Source: Candidatus Latescibacterota bacterium
Lineage (GTDB): Bacteria > Latescibacterota > UBA2968 > UBA8231
Length of the DNA stretch: 64,000 nucleotides
Direction of reading: 5' to 3'
NCBI GenBank assembly: GCA_022819745.1
Contig: JAJEGS010000024.1
Location: 1 to 64,000 of the forward strand
Shown: positions 8,725-17,394 of the stretch, one piece after another
How the letters are laid out: every line of letters starts with the position of its first letter
Numbering within the stretch: position 1 is the stretch's first letter
The notes under the pieces: model-generated
Told to the model about the DNA's origin: nothing
The model's input: the letters and a program-made list of their open reading frames with translations, nothing else
Database searches by the model: none
Position numbers and translations under genes: made by a program

Positions 8725-11517
8725 ATGGGCAGAACTAGGGGGATACCCGCGTGGCTGGTCCTCTTTGCACTGGTATTGCCAGCGACTGAGACGACTGGCC
8801 AGTCGCTGGACCGTCGTTTCGGGACCCAGCGCGGTGCCCAACCCACCTTTGAGCCGCGCGGCCCGGGCGTCCTCTTCGATGCGCTCGACCCGGCGCTCAA
8901 GAAATGGTACGTGCCGCAAGAGCTATACGTCGATTACGGCTTTCGCCAGTGGGAGTACTCGAACTACGCCCGAGACTTGTACCAGCGCTACGTCAACACC
9001 AATCGCCAAGGCGGGCCGTTTTACGACCTGTACGGGAACTACCAGACCTGGGGCTGGCTGGTTTTTGACTGGAACCAGACGCAACCGGGCCAATTTGGTT
9101 CGTCGATATACAAAGACCCCAGGTTCAATTCGTGGTTCAACGCCGTTACGGTCTCTGCTGATTCGCGCGATCAGTATTACTTGGCGATAACCATCGGCGA
9201 ACGCATCCGCACCGCCCTGACGCCACTGACTTTTTCAAAGCCGCGTTTCAACGGCATCCAGATGGACTTCGCCGCGGACAAATACGAGGCGACGCTGTTG
9301 TTTTCCCGCGCCAGCGAGGCGATCCTCGGCACCACCCCCGCACTCCAGCCCAGCACTTCGACCAACGCGACCAATATGATGGGGGGACGGGCCACGGCGC
9401 AGGTGGGGGATTTTGTCAAGGTCGGCGCGACTATGGTCAATGCCCACCATTCGCAGACGCTGGCCGAGGCATTTGAACGCAATCCGTTCATCGGCACCTT
9501 GGGGGCCGGGCAAGGCAGCGACCCGATTCGGGTCCTCGCTGTGGTGCTGAGCGACGATTCACCGGAAGACGGCCAGGGCGGCGCGGCGCTGTTTGCCCAC
9601 GACATCATCATTACGGCCGAGGATTTCGACACCAAGAAGCGGACGAAATTCCGCTTGCGGGAGGTGGTAGCCGATCCGACCAAATGGCCGGTGATTACCG
9701 GCGGCTTCCCACGAGAGGGTTTTTTGGCCGCCGACGGCGAGGAACAAATCGTCATCAACTACGACTTTACCGACTTGGCGTACATTGGCCCACGGCCGAC
9801 GGAGATCGTCGATATCCAGTTCGATCTCGTGGTGGCCAACGACTACAAGATCCAGGTTTGGTCGGATCGCCAGATCGGGCGCGGCAGCTTGCCCAGCCCG
9901 CCGCTTACGGGTTTGGATTTGGCGCAAGCGGGTGCCGTGCTGTTCGATGTCCGCAGCGCCGCAGGCAATGTAACGGACAATTCAAATCAGCAGCGCGTCG
10001 TCTTTGACTACGGACTGCCATCGGCCAACATGGTGTTCGGATTTACCATGGAAGTGTTGCAGTTGATGGGCTTTGACGCCTATGCTGAGTACGATATTAA
10101 TCGCGACTACACCCAGTACCCCAACCTCACACTCGCCAACGCGGACCGCAACCTGCGCACCCACGCCCGCGACGCCGCGGCTTGGATGATCAACGTTTCC
10201 AAGCAAGCCTATCCGTTCTTCTTGTTCGGCGAGGCCTTCAGCATGGATCCCGACTACTCGACGACGGCGTATATCGTCGATTCGGGCGGCAACATCTACT
10301 ACGACGACGAACGCACCTCCATGTATGAGTTTGTCGATGACAACGACGACCAAGATCGCACGCCCGATTGGACCCGCTGGGGTCAGGGCGGCCCCGACGC
10401 AATCGTCTTCCCCGGCTGGGACGAAAACAACGACTTCGTCTCGGATTTCAATCAGAACGACAATATATCGCTGAGCAATCGCATCCCGGATTACGAAGAG
10501 CCGTTTTTCCGCTACAACGTCGATCGGCCAGAATTCCTCTTTGGCATCGACCTCAACAACAACAACTGGATCGATCGGTTTGAAAACGACGACTTGCCCG
10601 ACTACCCCTACCGCAGGAATCACCGGGGCTACAATGTCTATGTCGGCCAATACCTGACGCCGGAGGCGCGATTGACGGTGGGGCGACTGCGCGAGGACGA
10701 GCTATCCTCCAACCGCCGCAGCCACGCGACCTACGGCGTTTTCACGTACGACCGCGACCACCCGCAATGGGGTCGCTTGCGGTTTTTCAATTCGCTGAAA
10801 AAGGTCGCGGACAATATCCCCGACGTGCGCCGCGAGCCGACGCTCTACCTGCAAACAATCTCGCTGGCCCTTGTTGAGGACATCTTGCCGGCCAGAGACA
10901 CTTGGGTCAATGACAGCTACGTGCAGTTCGATTACGAACCGCTCAAAAAGCTGAATGTGATCAACAAATTCAAATACAGCCTCTTCAGCCAGCGCGGTGA
11001 GGCGTTCAAAAGCGGCGATGCGCCCATCCTCAATGAACGCACGCAGTTTGTGGGTTTGATCAATAAGGCGGATTACACCCGCAAGATCGGCCAGTTTGTG
11101 CTGCAACCCAAGGTGAAAAGCGAATACCTCAACCAGACGGCCTTTTTGCAGGCCGATCCCGACCGCAAGGAGTGGATGGGGATCGGCATTTTGCAGGCGC
11201 GGCTGCCGGTGTTGAACAACTCCTTTCTCGAAAGTGGAGTGGAGTATTCGGTTTTCCGCGAGTTGGTCCTGGACGAAGACGCCTTGCTGGACGATGGCCC
11301 GACCCAAGACACAGGCGATTTCCGCAACTTGGTCTTGGCCGTGCAGTGGACGACCCTTGGACACTATCTCGGCTACAAGCTTACCACTCAGTTTGGCGTT
11401 AGCTATACCAAGCGGTGGGATGAGGCCGTGGTGTTGGGTGCTGATGGCCTTGTGAAACAGAGCGAGAGCCGCTCCTTTGGCACTAGCTTTATCTCGGTGT
11501 ACGCTGGCGTAGAATGA
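8725..11517 (+). CDS. Large outer-membrane barrel-like protein, Asp/Asn-rich loops (paralogue 1)
   Basis: This 930-aa exported protein starts at ATG 8725 behind a strong GGAGGG site. The signal peptide ends near ETTGQ. The mature start has a Tyr/Trp-rich block (ALKKWYVPQELYVDYGFRQW, GPFYDLYGNYQTWGWL), then many alternating-residue strands ending in an aromatic-rich C-terminus (SFGTSFISVYAGVE), consistent with an outer-membrane beta-barrel. In the middle are acidic loops: VDDNDDQDRT, GWDENNDFVSDFNQND (about residues 564-580) and GIDLNNNNWIDRFENDDLPD (about 606-625), which resemble DxNxD calcium-binding loops. It belongs to no family I can name. It overlaps the next paralogue by 4 bp (ATGA), so the two are translationally coupled. 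Confidence 0.6.
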   Translation: MGRTRGIPAWLVLFALVLPATETTGQSLDRRFGTQRGAQPTFEPRGPGVLFDALDPALKKWYVPQELYVDYGFRQWEYSNYARDLYQRYVNTNRQGGPFYDLYGNYQTWGWLVFDWNQTQPGQFGSSIYKDPRFNSWFNAVTVSADSRDQYYLAITIGERIRTALTPLTFSKPRFNGIQMDFAADKYEATLLFSRASEAILGTTPALQPSTSTNATNMMGGRATAQVGDFVKVGATMVNAHHSQTLAEAFERNPFIGTLGAGQGSDPIRVLAVVLSDDSPEDGQGGAALFAHDIIITAEDFDTKKRTKFRLREVVADPTKWPVITGGFPREGFLAADGEEQIVINYDFTDLAYIGPRPTEIVDIQFDLVVANDYKIQVWSDRQIGRGSLPSPPLTGLDLAQAGAVLFDVRSAAGNVTDNSNQQRVVFDYGLPSANMVFGFTMEVLQLMGFDAYAEYDINRDYTQYPNLTLANADRNLRTHARDAAAWMINVSKQAYPFFLFGEAFSMDPDYSTTAYIVDSGGNIYYDDERTSMYEFVDDNDDQDRTPDWTRWGQGGPDAIVFPGWDENNDFVSDFNQNDNISLSNRIPDYEEPFFRYNVDRPEFLFGIDLNNNNWIDRFENDDLPDYPYRRNHRGYNVYVGQYLTPEARLTVGRLREDELSSNRRSHATYGVFTYDRDHPQWGRLRFFNSLKKVADNIPDVRREPTLYLQTISLALVEDILPARDTWVNDSYVQFDYEPLKKLNVINKFKYSLFSQRGEAFKSGDAPILNERTQFVGLINKADYTRKIGQFVLQPKVKSEYLNQTAFLQADPDRKEWMGIGILQARLPVLNNSFLESGVEYSVFRELVLDEDALLDDGPTQDTGDFRNLVLAVQWTTLGHYLGYKLTTQFGVSYTKRWDEAVVLGADGLVKQSESRSFGTSFISVYAGVE

Positions 11518-14348
11518 TGCGACGCGATCCAACAATGGGGGCACTCATGCGGTGGGTGGCGGTTTGCTTACTGATCGGACTAGTGTCGGCGAGTGCCCAG
11601 CCCGATTACGGCAACCGCTTGGGGACCAACGAGGAGGACCGGGTTTCTTATTACGCCTCCGGCCCACTCATGCAGCAGGCAGCGTTTGTGCCCGCGTTGA
11701 AGCGCTGGTACATGCCGCAGGAAATCGTATCCGAATACCGTTGGCAGTGGGAGTACACCAATTACGCGCGGGATCCCTACCGGCGCTATTTTTCTCCCGG
11801 ACAGGAAGGCGACTATTTCTACGACCTGTACGGGCGCTATTTGACCAAGGGTTGGCTGGTGTACGACTGGCGGCAGCGGCAGCCGACCAGCTCTGGGGGC
11901 TCGGGCCTGCTCAAACCGTCCGGGCGCTACGACTCGTGGTTTAGCAACCTGCTCATTGCCACCGGTACCAAGGGCCAGCACTATTTGGGGGTGACCATCG
12001 GCGACTTGATCAACACCACGCTGACGCCGATGACGTTCCGCAAAACTAGGTTCAACGGAGTGCAATTTGACTATGCTGCCGACCGCTTGGCCGCTACCGT
12101 GCTGATGTCGCGGATTAGTCTGCCGGTGCATCAGATCGCTCCGGGCGTGCGCGTTCCCATCGTCACCGAGAATTTTACCAACCTGCTCGGCCTCCGAAGC
12201 GAGTGGAAGGTCCTCGACGCCGTGCGCTTGGGCGCGACCTTTGTCAACGCCCACAATGACCGATCTCAATCCGACCGCGGCGGCAACCCTTTCAAGGGCA
12301 AGCTGACTAACGGCCAACTGGAAAATCGCATCAACTGGATCATCGTCCGCATAACAGACGACTCGCCCGAGGACGGCGTGGGCGGCCCTACGGTTTTTGA
12401 TCAGGACATTGAAGTGCATACCCAAATCGGCGGCCGCGATACCGTGCTGGTCGGCAGTCAGCTTGGTTTTCTGCCGCAGGTGGAGGGTGGTACTACGCGC
12501 AATGGTTTTCCCGTTGCCGAAGGGGCTGGTAGCGAGGGCGAGATCACCTATCGGTACAATTTCTCTGCGGAAGACTCGGCAGTGATGTCGCTGGAAGACA
12601 TTATCGACGATGCCGACTTGGTCAACAATATCACCGCGGTGAAGTTCCGCTTCCTACTCAACAACGACTACCGGATTGATGTCACCTCGGATGTCCAGAC
12701 CGACAATGAACCGTTGGGTGCCCAATCCAAGTTTTTAAACGTGGTGCGAGCAGACGGCAATGTCCAAGACAACTCCAATCAGCGGTGGGTCGTCTTTGAC
12801 TACGGCCTGCCGACGGCGACCCAAGTCTTCGGCTTTAGCTTCGAGGTCAGCGATTGGGCGGGCTTTCGGATGTACGGCGAGTACAATGTCAACCACCAGT
12901 TCCGACAGTACCCCAATATCGCGCGTCAGACGCACCGCAGCGCGTCCGGCGTGTTGGGAGATGAGTCAGCGACGGGTTGGATGGTCAACGTCGCCAGAGA
13001 ATTCTACCCCTTCTTCCTGTTCGGCGAGGCGTTTAGCATGGACGCCGAGTACAACACCACGTCGTTCCTCGTCGATCAGGGCGGGCGGATCAATTACAGC
13101 GATGACGAAGAGGCGCGGTCGGAATTCCTCTACGACTTGGTAGATGACAACGACGACAATGACATCCGCCTCGACCAGCGGCGCGACAAGGAGGGGTTGG
13201 CCGACGGAGCGGTGTTCCCTGGTCTCGACGAAAACAACGATTTCATTTCCGATTTCAACCAGAACAACACGCCAGTGCGCCCCAATTTCATGCCCGACTA
13301 CGAAGAGCAGTTCCTGCGCCACTACGTCGATCGACCGGAATTCGTCTTCGCCATCGACTTGAACAACAATGGCTGGGGTGAGCGCTTTGAAAACGACGAC
13401 GAGCCGGATTATCCCTATAAGCGCGATCGGCGCGGGTACAACGCCTACTTGGGAGCGTGGCTGACGCCGGAGCTGAAGTGGATGGCGGGGCAAGAGCAAG
13501 TGCAGCGTTTGTCCACCGGTGCAAAGAACCTGACCCGCTACGCTCTGTTGGCCTACGAGCGCAATTTTCCAACGGTGGGAAATGTTGCTTTTTACAACAT
13601 GTTTAAGCTGGTACAGGACGATATTGCCGACGATGTGGTTCAGTGGGTGACGGCGCGCCCTGAACTGGGGCGACCGCTGGACTCGCCGGGGTCGATGCAG
13701 CCGGTCATGGATCCGCTGGCAATGCGCGACGCCGTCGTCAATCGGCTGTGGGCTGGTTTCACCGGCAAGACCTACAAGGGTATCAATAGCGAGGGCAAGT
13801 TCATCCACGAATTCATTCGGCAGCGCGACGCCGATGCCCGCGACCGCGCTGGCCGCAAGATCGCCCGCAACACGCGGCGGTTGGGGCTGATCAACCGCAT
13901 AGATTACCAGTTCTCGCTGGGCCGGTTGACGGTACAACCGCGTTTCAAGCACGAACTCTTCATGGACGATACGCCCTACAATATCGACCGCCTAACGAGC
14001 GCCTCGATGGCCGACCGCCAAGATTGGAGCGGGATTTCTTCGCTCTTGCTGCGGCGTTCCTTTTTGAACCACGTATCGCTGCAGTTGGGCGTCGAGCACC
14101 TGATCTTTCGCGATTTTATCCAAGATGAGACGGTCGCTGGTGGCTTGCGCGTCGGCGATACGACCGGGGATTTCAATGAAACTTCGCTCGCCGTGCAGTT
14201 TTCCATCGACAAGCCGTATCTGGGCTATACTCTGCAAACCCTAATGGGGATCAGGGTGAGCAGACGCTATCTGGAGCGCTTTGAACAGCCGAGCGCTCGG
14301 GAGACGGGTGCTCTCTCCTTTGTGACGGTATATGGCAGCATCCGCTAA
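11514..14348 (+). CDS. Large outer-membrane barrel-like protein, Asp/Asn-rich loops (paralogue 2)
   Basis: This 944-aa paralogue of the preceding gene is collinear along its length. It shares LKRWYMPQEIVSEYRWQWEY near the N-terminus, FYDLYGRYLTKGWLVYDW, NSNQRWVVFDYGLP-type segments, FPFFLFGEAFSMD-like wording, and the acidic loops GLDENNDFISDFNQNN and AIDLNNNGWGERFENDDEPD at about residues 568-585 and 612-631. The signal peptide (RWVAVCLLIGLVSASAQ) is best reached from ATG 11514, 11517 or 11535; the exact start is uncertain, and the first allows the 4-bp overlap. The C-terminus (GALSFVTVYGSIR) is strand-like. The acidic loops are the best-conserved part, suggesting that metal binding or partner docking matters. 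Confidence 0.6.
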   Translation: MMRRDPTMGALMRWVAVCLLIGLVSASAQPDYGNRLGTNEEDRVSYYASGPLMQQAAFVPALKRWYMPQEIVSEYRWQWEYTNYARDPYRRYFSPGQEGDYFYDLYGRYLTKGWLVYDWRQRQPTSSGGSGLLKPSGRYDSWFSNLLIATGTKGQHYLGVTIGDLINTTLTPMTFRKTRFNGVQFDYAADRLAATVLMSRISLPVHQIAPGVRVPIVTENFTNLLGLRSEWKVLDAVRLGATFVNAHNDRSQSDRGGNPFKGKLTNGQLENRINWIIVRITDDSPEDGVGGPTVFDQDIEVHTQIGGRDTVLVGSQLGFLPQVEGGTTRNGFPVAEGAGSEGEITYRYNFSAEDSAVMSLEDIIDDADLVNNITAVKFRFLLNNDYRIDVTSDVQTDNEPLGAQSKFLNVVRADGNVQDNSNQRWVVFDYGLPTATQVFGFSFEVSDWAGFRMYGEYNVNHQFRQYPNIARQTHRSASGVLGDESATGWMVNVAREFYPFFLFGEAFSMDAEYNTTSFLVDQGGRINYSDDEEARSEFLYDLVDDNDDNDIRLDQRRDKEGLADGAVFPGLDENNDFISDFNQNNTPVRPNFMPDYEEQFLRHYVDRPEFVFAIDLNNNGWGERFENDDEPDYPYKRDRRGYNAYLGAWLTPELKWMAGQEQVQRLSTGAKNLTRYALLAYERNFPTVGNVAFYNMFKLVQDDIADDVVQWVTARPELGRPLDSPGSMQPVMDPLAMRDAVVNRLWAGFTGKTYKGINSEGKFIHEFIRQRDADARDRAGRKIARNTRRLGLINRIDYQFSLGRLTVQPRFKHELFMDDTPYNIDRLTSASMADRQDWSGISSLLLRRSFLNHVSLQLGVEHLIFRDFIQDETVAGGLRVGDTTGDFNETSLAVQFSIDKPYLGYTLQTLMGIRVSRRYLERFEQPSARETGALSFVTVYGSIR

Positions 14349-14352
14349 GAGG

Positions 14353-14430
14353 CTCCCTTCGACAGGCTCCCTTCGACAGGCTCAGGGAGCGTGTTTGGGC
14401 AATGTCGGCCCCTGAGCCTGTCGAAGGGGC
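14353..14430. repeat. Inverted repeat: CCCTTCGACAGGCTCAGGG family
   Basis: CCCTTCGACAGGCTCAGGG at 14369-14387 is a perfect 19-bp inverted copy of 14410-14428, with a 22-base spacer. A partial direct copy of the left arm (CTCCCTTCGACAGG) sits at 14353-14366, so the element has been partly duplicated. It follows the barrel gene stop by only a few bases and precedes the lipoprotein gene. Transcribed, it would make a very stable hairpin that may end or protect the upstream mRNA. This sequence type recurs as a dispersed repeat in unrelated bacterial genomes, so I read it as a mobile REP-like element. Confidence 0.7.
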
Positions 14431-14484
14431 ATGATTTTCACACTAGCCAATGAGACAACTTCTCAGGAAATAGGTTGTAATTCG

Positions 14485-16188
14485 ATGCTGAAGAGAATGG
14501 TAGCGTGGGTTTGCGTTGTCCTGATTGCGTTGGGTTGTGCAAAGGATGCCGAGGAACTAGAAGACCCAGTTTTGGCCGAAGTGGGAGACCGCCGGATAAC
14601 GGCTTCCCAATTGATCGACTTTGAACAGCGCTTGCCGGCGCAGCTAAAGACAAAAAAATCCGGCTTGGACGGCTACCGCGACTACCTACAGACGATTATC
14701 GACAAGGAGATTTTCCTCCAAGAAGCGATCAAAAGGGGACTCGACGAAGTACCGGAGGTGGCGCAGAAGCTACAGCGGGAAAAAGCCGAACGGGTGTTGA
14801 GCCTGTTGTTCGAGCGCGAATTCCTCGCCAAGGTCCACGTCGAAGAGCAGGAGTTGCGGGCGGCCTACGAAGCCGCGGACAAGGAGCGCGAAGTCAAGCT
14901 GCGCCTGATCATCGTCGACACGGAGGCAGAAGCCGAGGAGATCGGGCAGAGCCTTGCCGATGGCCGGGATTTCGCCGAACTGGCGCACAGCCGATCGCAG
15001 CACAAATCGACGGCACCGCAAGGTGGGGAACTGGACGGCTACCTGACCCCCGAGCGCATCCCAATCTACCTGCAAGAATACATAAACGCGCTTGAGGTCG
15101 GCGAGTACTCCGAGCCGATTCGCCTGCCCAATAGCCAGTTCGGGATCTATCAAGTCATGCACGCCCGGCCCGTGAGTTTTGCCGCTGCGAGCAACGAGTT
15201 GGAGGCCAAGCTGCGAGAGGAAAAGACGACCGAACTGATAGAGACATTCCTGACGAAACTGCGGGCTGACATCGACTTGCAGGCCAACGCCGAGACTTTG
15301 CATCAGTTGCAGCAATGGGTTGCGGCAGGGCGCAGAGAGTACACTGCCGCTGAACGCGCAGCGGTGCTCTTTCAATTTCGCGACGGCAGTATCACGGTGG
15401 GGGACTTTTGGGATTACGCCGCAGAGTTGAACATGGGCTTTTCGGGCGACATTGCCGAGTCGGTGCGCTGGTTTGCCGAAGACGTGCTACTGCCTCGCAC
15501 CCTGTTCTTGCACGTGGCCTATGAGAGGGGGATTGACCGCGAAGAGCAGATCGTGCGCTGGTTTGAGCGCCGCAAGGATGCGCTGTTGCTGTTGGCGCTT
15601 AGGCAGACGGCGGTCAAGGACCAAGTCGAGATCGAGCCGGCGGCGATCAGGAAATTATACGACGAGCGGCCCGAGTTATTCACCGCACCGGAGGAAGTCA
15701 CGCTGCAGGAGATCATGGTGCAAACCCAGGAAGAGGCCGTGGCGATCAGAGAGCGAATCGAAGCGGGTGAGGATATGGGAGCACTCGCCGATGAGTACAC
15801 CTTGCGGACGGCGGGCAAAGGCGTACAGGGCACATTTCACATCCACGCCTTTGAACAAGCCTTTTATCCAGAATTGATCGACGTGGTGCGCAGTGCCGAG
15901 GTCGGTCGGTTGTACGGTCCGCTAACGGTGACGGCGCAGGCCGCCCAAGTGGTCGGCCCGGAGGCCATGCCTCGGGGCGGCGAGTACTATTCGGTGTTTA
16001 AGGTGCTGAAGTCGAATTTCGGCAGCGCCCCCGAGCCTTTTGACACAGCGGCGAAGCGGGCGCGGGCGCTGTTGAAGCGCGCTGAGGAAAGCCGCTTGGC
16101 GGATGCGTTTTTGATGGGGCTGCGGCGGGACTACGAAAATAGAATCGTCGTGTATGAAGACCGACTCGAAGCGGTCTTGCCCCAGTAG
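14485..16188 (+). CDS. SurA/PpiC-like periplasmic parvulin lipoprotein
   Basis: This 567-aa lipoprotein has a signal ending in the lipobox LIALGC, which predicts lipidation at about residue 18. The N-terminal half is SurA-like helical chaperone sequence (LAEVGDRRITASQLIDFEQRL). A first parvulin (PpiC) domain follows, seen in EVKLRLIIVDTEAEAEEIGQ, GRDFAELAHSRSQHKSTAPQGGELD and FGIYQVMHARPV. A second, more divergent one runs from TLQEIMVQTQEEAVAIRERI to YYSVFKVLKS. Such proteins isomerise prolyl bonds and escort outer-membrane proteins. Its place after two large barrels suggests it helps fold them. ATG 14485 begins the signal; upstream codons run into the repeat element. Little ribosome-binding sequence is visible. 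Confidence 0.8.
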   Translation: MLKRMVAWVCVVLIALGCAKDAEELEDPVLAEVGDRRITASQLIDFEQRLPAQLKTKKSGLDGYRDYLQTIIDKEIFLQEAIKRGLDEVPEVAQKLQREKAERVLSLLFEREFLAKVHVEEQELRAAYEAADKEREVKLRLIIVDTEAEAEEIGQSLADGRDFAELAHSRSQHKSTAPQGGELDGYLTPERIPIYLQEYINALEVGEYSEPIRLPNSQFGIYQVMHARPVSFAAASNELEAKLREEKTTELIETFLTKLRADIDLQANAETLHQLQQWVAAGRREYTAAERAAVLFQFRDGSITVGDFWDYAAELNMGFSGDIAESVRWFAEDVLLPRTLFLHVAYERGIDREEQIVRWFERRKDALLLLALRQTAVKDQVEIEPAAIRKLYDERPELFTAPEEVTLQEIMVQTQEEAVAIRERIEAGEDMGALADEYTLRTAGKGVQGTFHIHAFEQAFYPELIDVVRSAEVGRLYGPLTVTAQAAQVVGPEAMPRGGEYYSVFKVLKSNFGSAPEPFDTAAKRARALLKRAEESRLADAFLMGLRRDYENRIVVYEDRLEAVLPQ

Positions 16189-16226
16189 CCGCATTCTCAC
16201 CGTAGATAGCTATCTAGGAGGTCTAT

Positions 16227-17378
16227 ATGAAAATCACCGATGTTGAAGTCATTCATTTTCGCACCAAAAACCGCGGCCGGAGTGCTGGCTCGCGCTGGGG
16301 TTATGGCGTGTGGATTGACAACGAGGAAGTGGAAGGCACTAGCGCGATCACCAGAATCTCCACCGACGAGGGCGTCACAGGGCACATGCTGGGCGGCAAC
16401 AAGGCGACCATGGAAGGTGCCATCAAAAACCTGCTAGTCGGCGAGGATCCATTAAACCGCGAGAAGTTATGGCATTGGATGGATCAGATGTCCACGTTTG
16501 GGCACAGTCTCGCCGAACACGAACTCGGCATTGTCGATTGTGCGCTGTGGGATCTGGCGGGACAAAAAGCCGGTATGCCCGTGTATCAACTCTTGGGCGG
16601 CACCCGCGACAAGGTCGAAGCATACGCCAGCACATACCCGAACTTGGGCGGCCCCGAAGTGTATGAGGAACTAGCGCGAGAGTGCGTAGCGCGCGGTTAT
16701 AAAGCCTTCAAAGTACACGCCAACATCTGCTGGAATCCGCACACGCGGGAGCCAGCACCACAATTGCCGGGATTTCCCAAGGAGGATGTGGAAATTTGTC
16801 GCGCCGTGCGCGAGGCCGTGGGCGACGATATTGTGCTGATGCTCGATCCGTTCGGCGTCTATACTCTGGAGGAATCGCTGTGGGTGGCGCGGGAATTGGA
16901 AGAATTGAATTACTACTGGTTGGAACACCCGATGGTCGAGACGCGGGTGGAGTCCTATCGCCGCTTGACGCAGCAGACCTCCATTGCCATTTGTTCCCCC
17001 GAACACGTCAAGGGCGGTCCCTTTACGCGGGCCGAGTGGCTGTTGCAGGGGGCCTGCGACATGTTGCGCATTGACGTGAATTACGGCGGCATCACTGGCT
17101 GCTGGAAGCTCATCAACTTGTGCCAGCTCTACGGTGTGCAATGTGAAATACACGGGGTGGGTGCCCCGCATGTGCATTTGGCCGCGGCCACCCCCGAAGC
17201 CACTTGCCGCTATTACGAACGCGGTCTGTTGCGGCTTGGGCGCGATTACGACGAGAGTCCACCGCATCTCGATCAGATTGTCGATCCCTTGGACGACGAA
17301 GGGTGCGTACACGTGTCGCAGGAACCGGGACTGGGGATAGCCTATAACTGGGATTATATCGATGACAACCGGATTTGA
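16227..17378 (+). CDS. Mandelate racemase/muconate lactonizing-type enolase-superfamily enzyme
   Basis: This 383-aa enzyme starts behind a clear AGGAGG. N-terminal capping domain (1-130) and barrel follow family order. Metal ligands are D207 (LMLDPFG), E233 (YWLEHP) and E259 (CSPEHVKGG), and the Asp-His dyad is D283 (RIDVNYGG) with H309 (CEIHG). The acid-base pair on the second strand reads K162-V-H164 instead of the KxK of mandelate racemase, so the chemistry may be one-sided, as in a sugar-acid dehydratase rather than a racemase. The likely substrate is an acid sugar, but this is not shown by sequence. It lies between the parvulin and a CBM9-like protein, within the same-strand cluster. Confidence 0.85.
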   Translation: MKITDVEVIHFRTKNRGRSAGSRWGYGVWIDNEEVEGTSAITRISTDEGVTGHMLGGNKATMEGAIKNLLVGEDPLNREKLWHWMDQMSTFGHSLAEHELGIVDCALWDLAGQKAGMPVYQLLGGTRDKVEAYASTYPNLGGPEVYEELARECVARGYKAFKVHANICWNPHTREPAPQLPGFPKEDVEICRAVREAVGDDIVLMLDPFGVYTLEESLWVARELEELNYYWLEHPMVETRVESYRRLTQQTSIAICSPEHVKGGPFTRAEWLLQGACDMLRIDVNYGGITGCWKLINLCQLYGVQCEIHGVGAPHVHLAAATPEATCRYYERGLLRLGRDYDESPPHLDQIVDPLDDEGCVHVSQEPGLGIAYNWDYIDDNRI

Positions 17379-17394
17379 GCGGAGAAACAGACAC

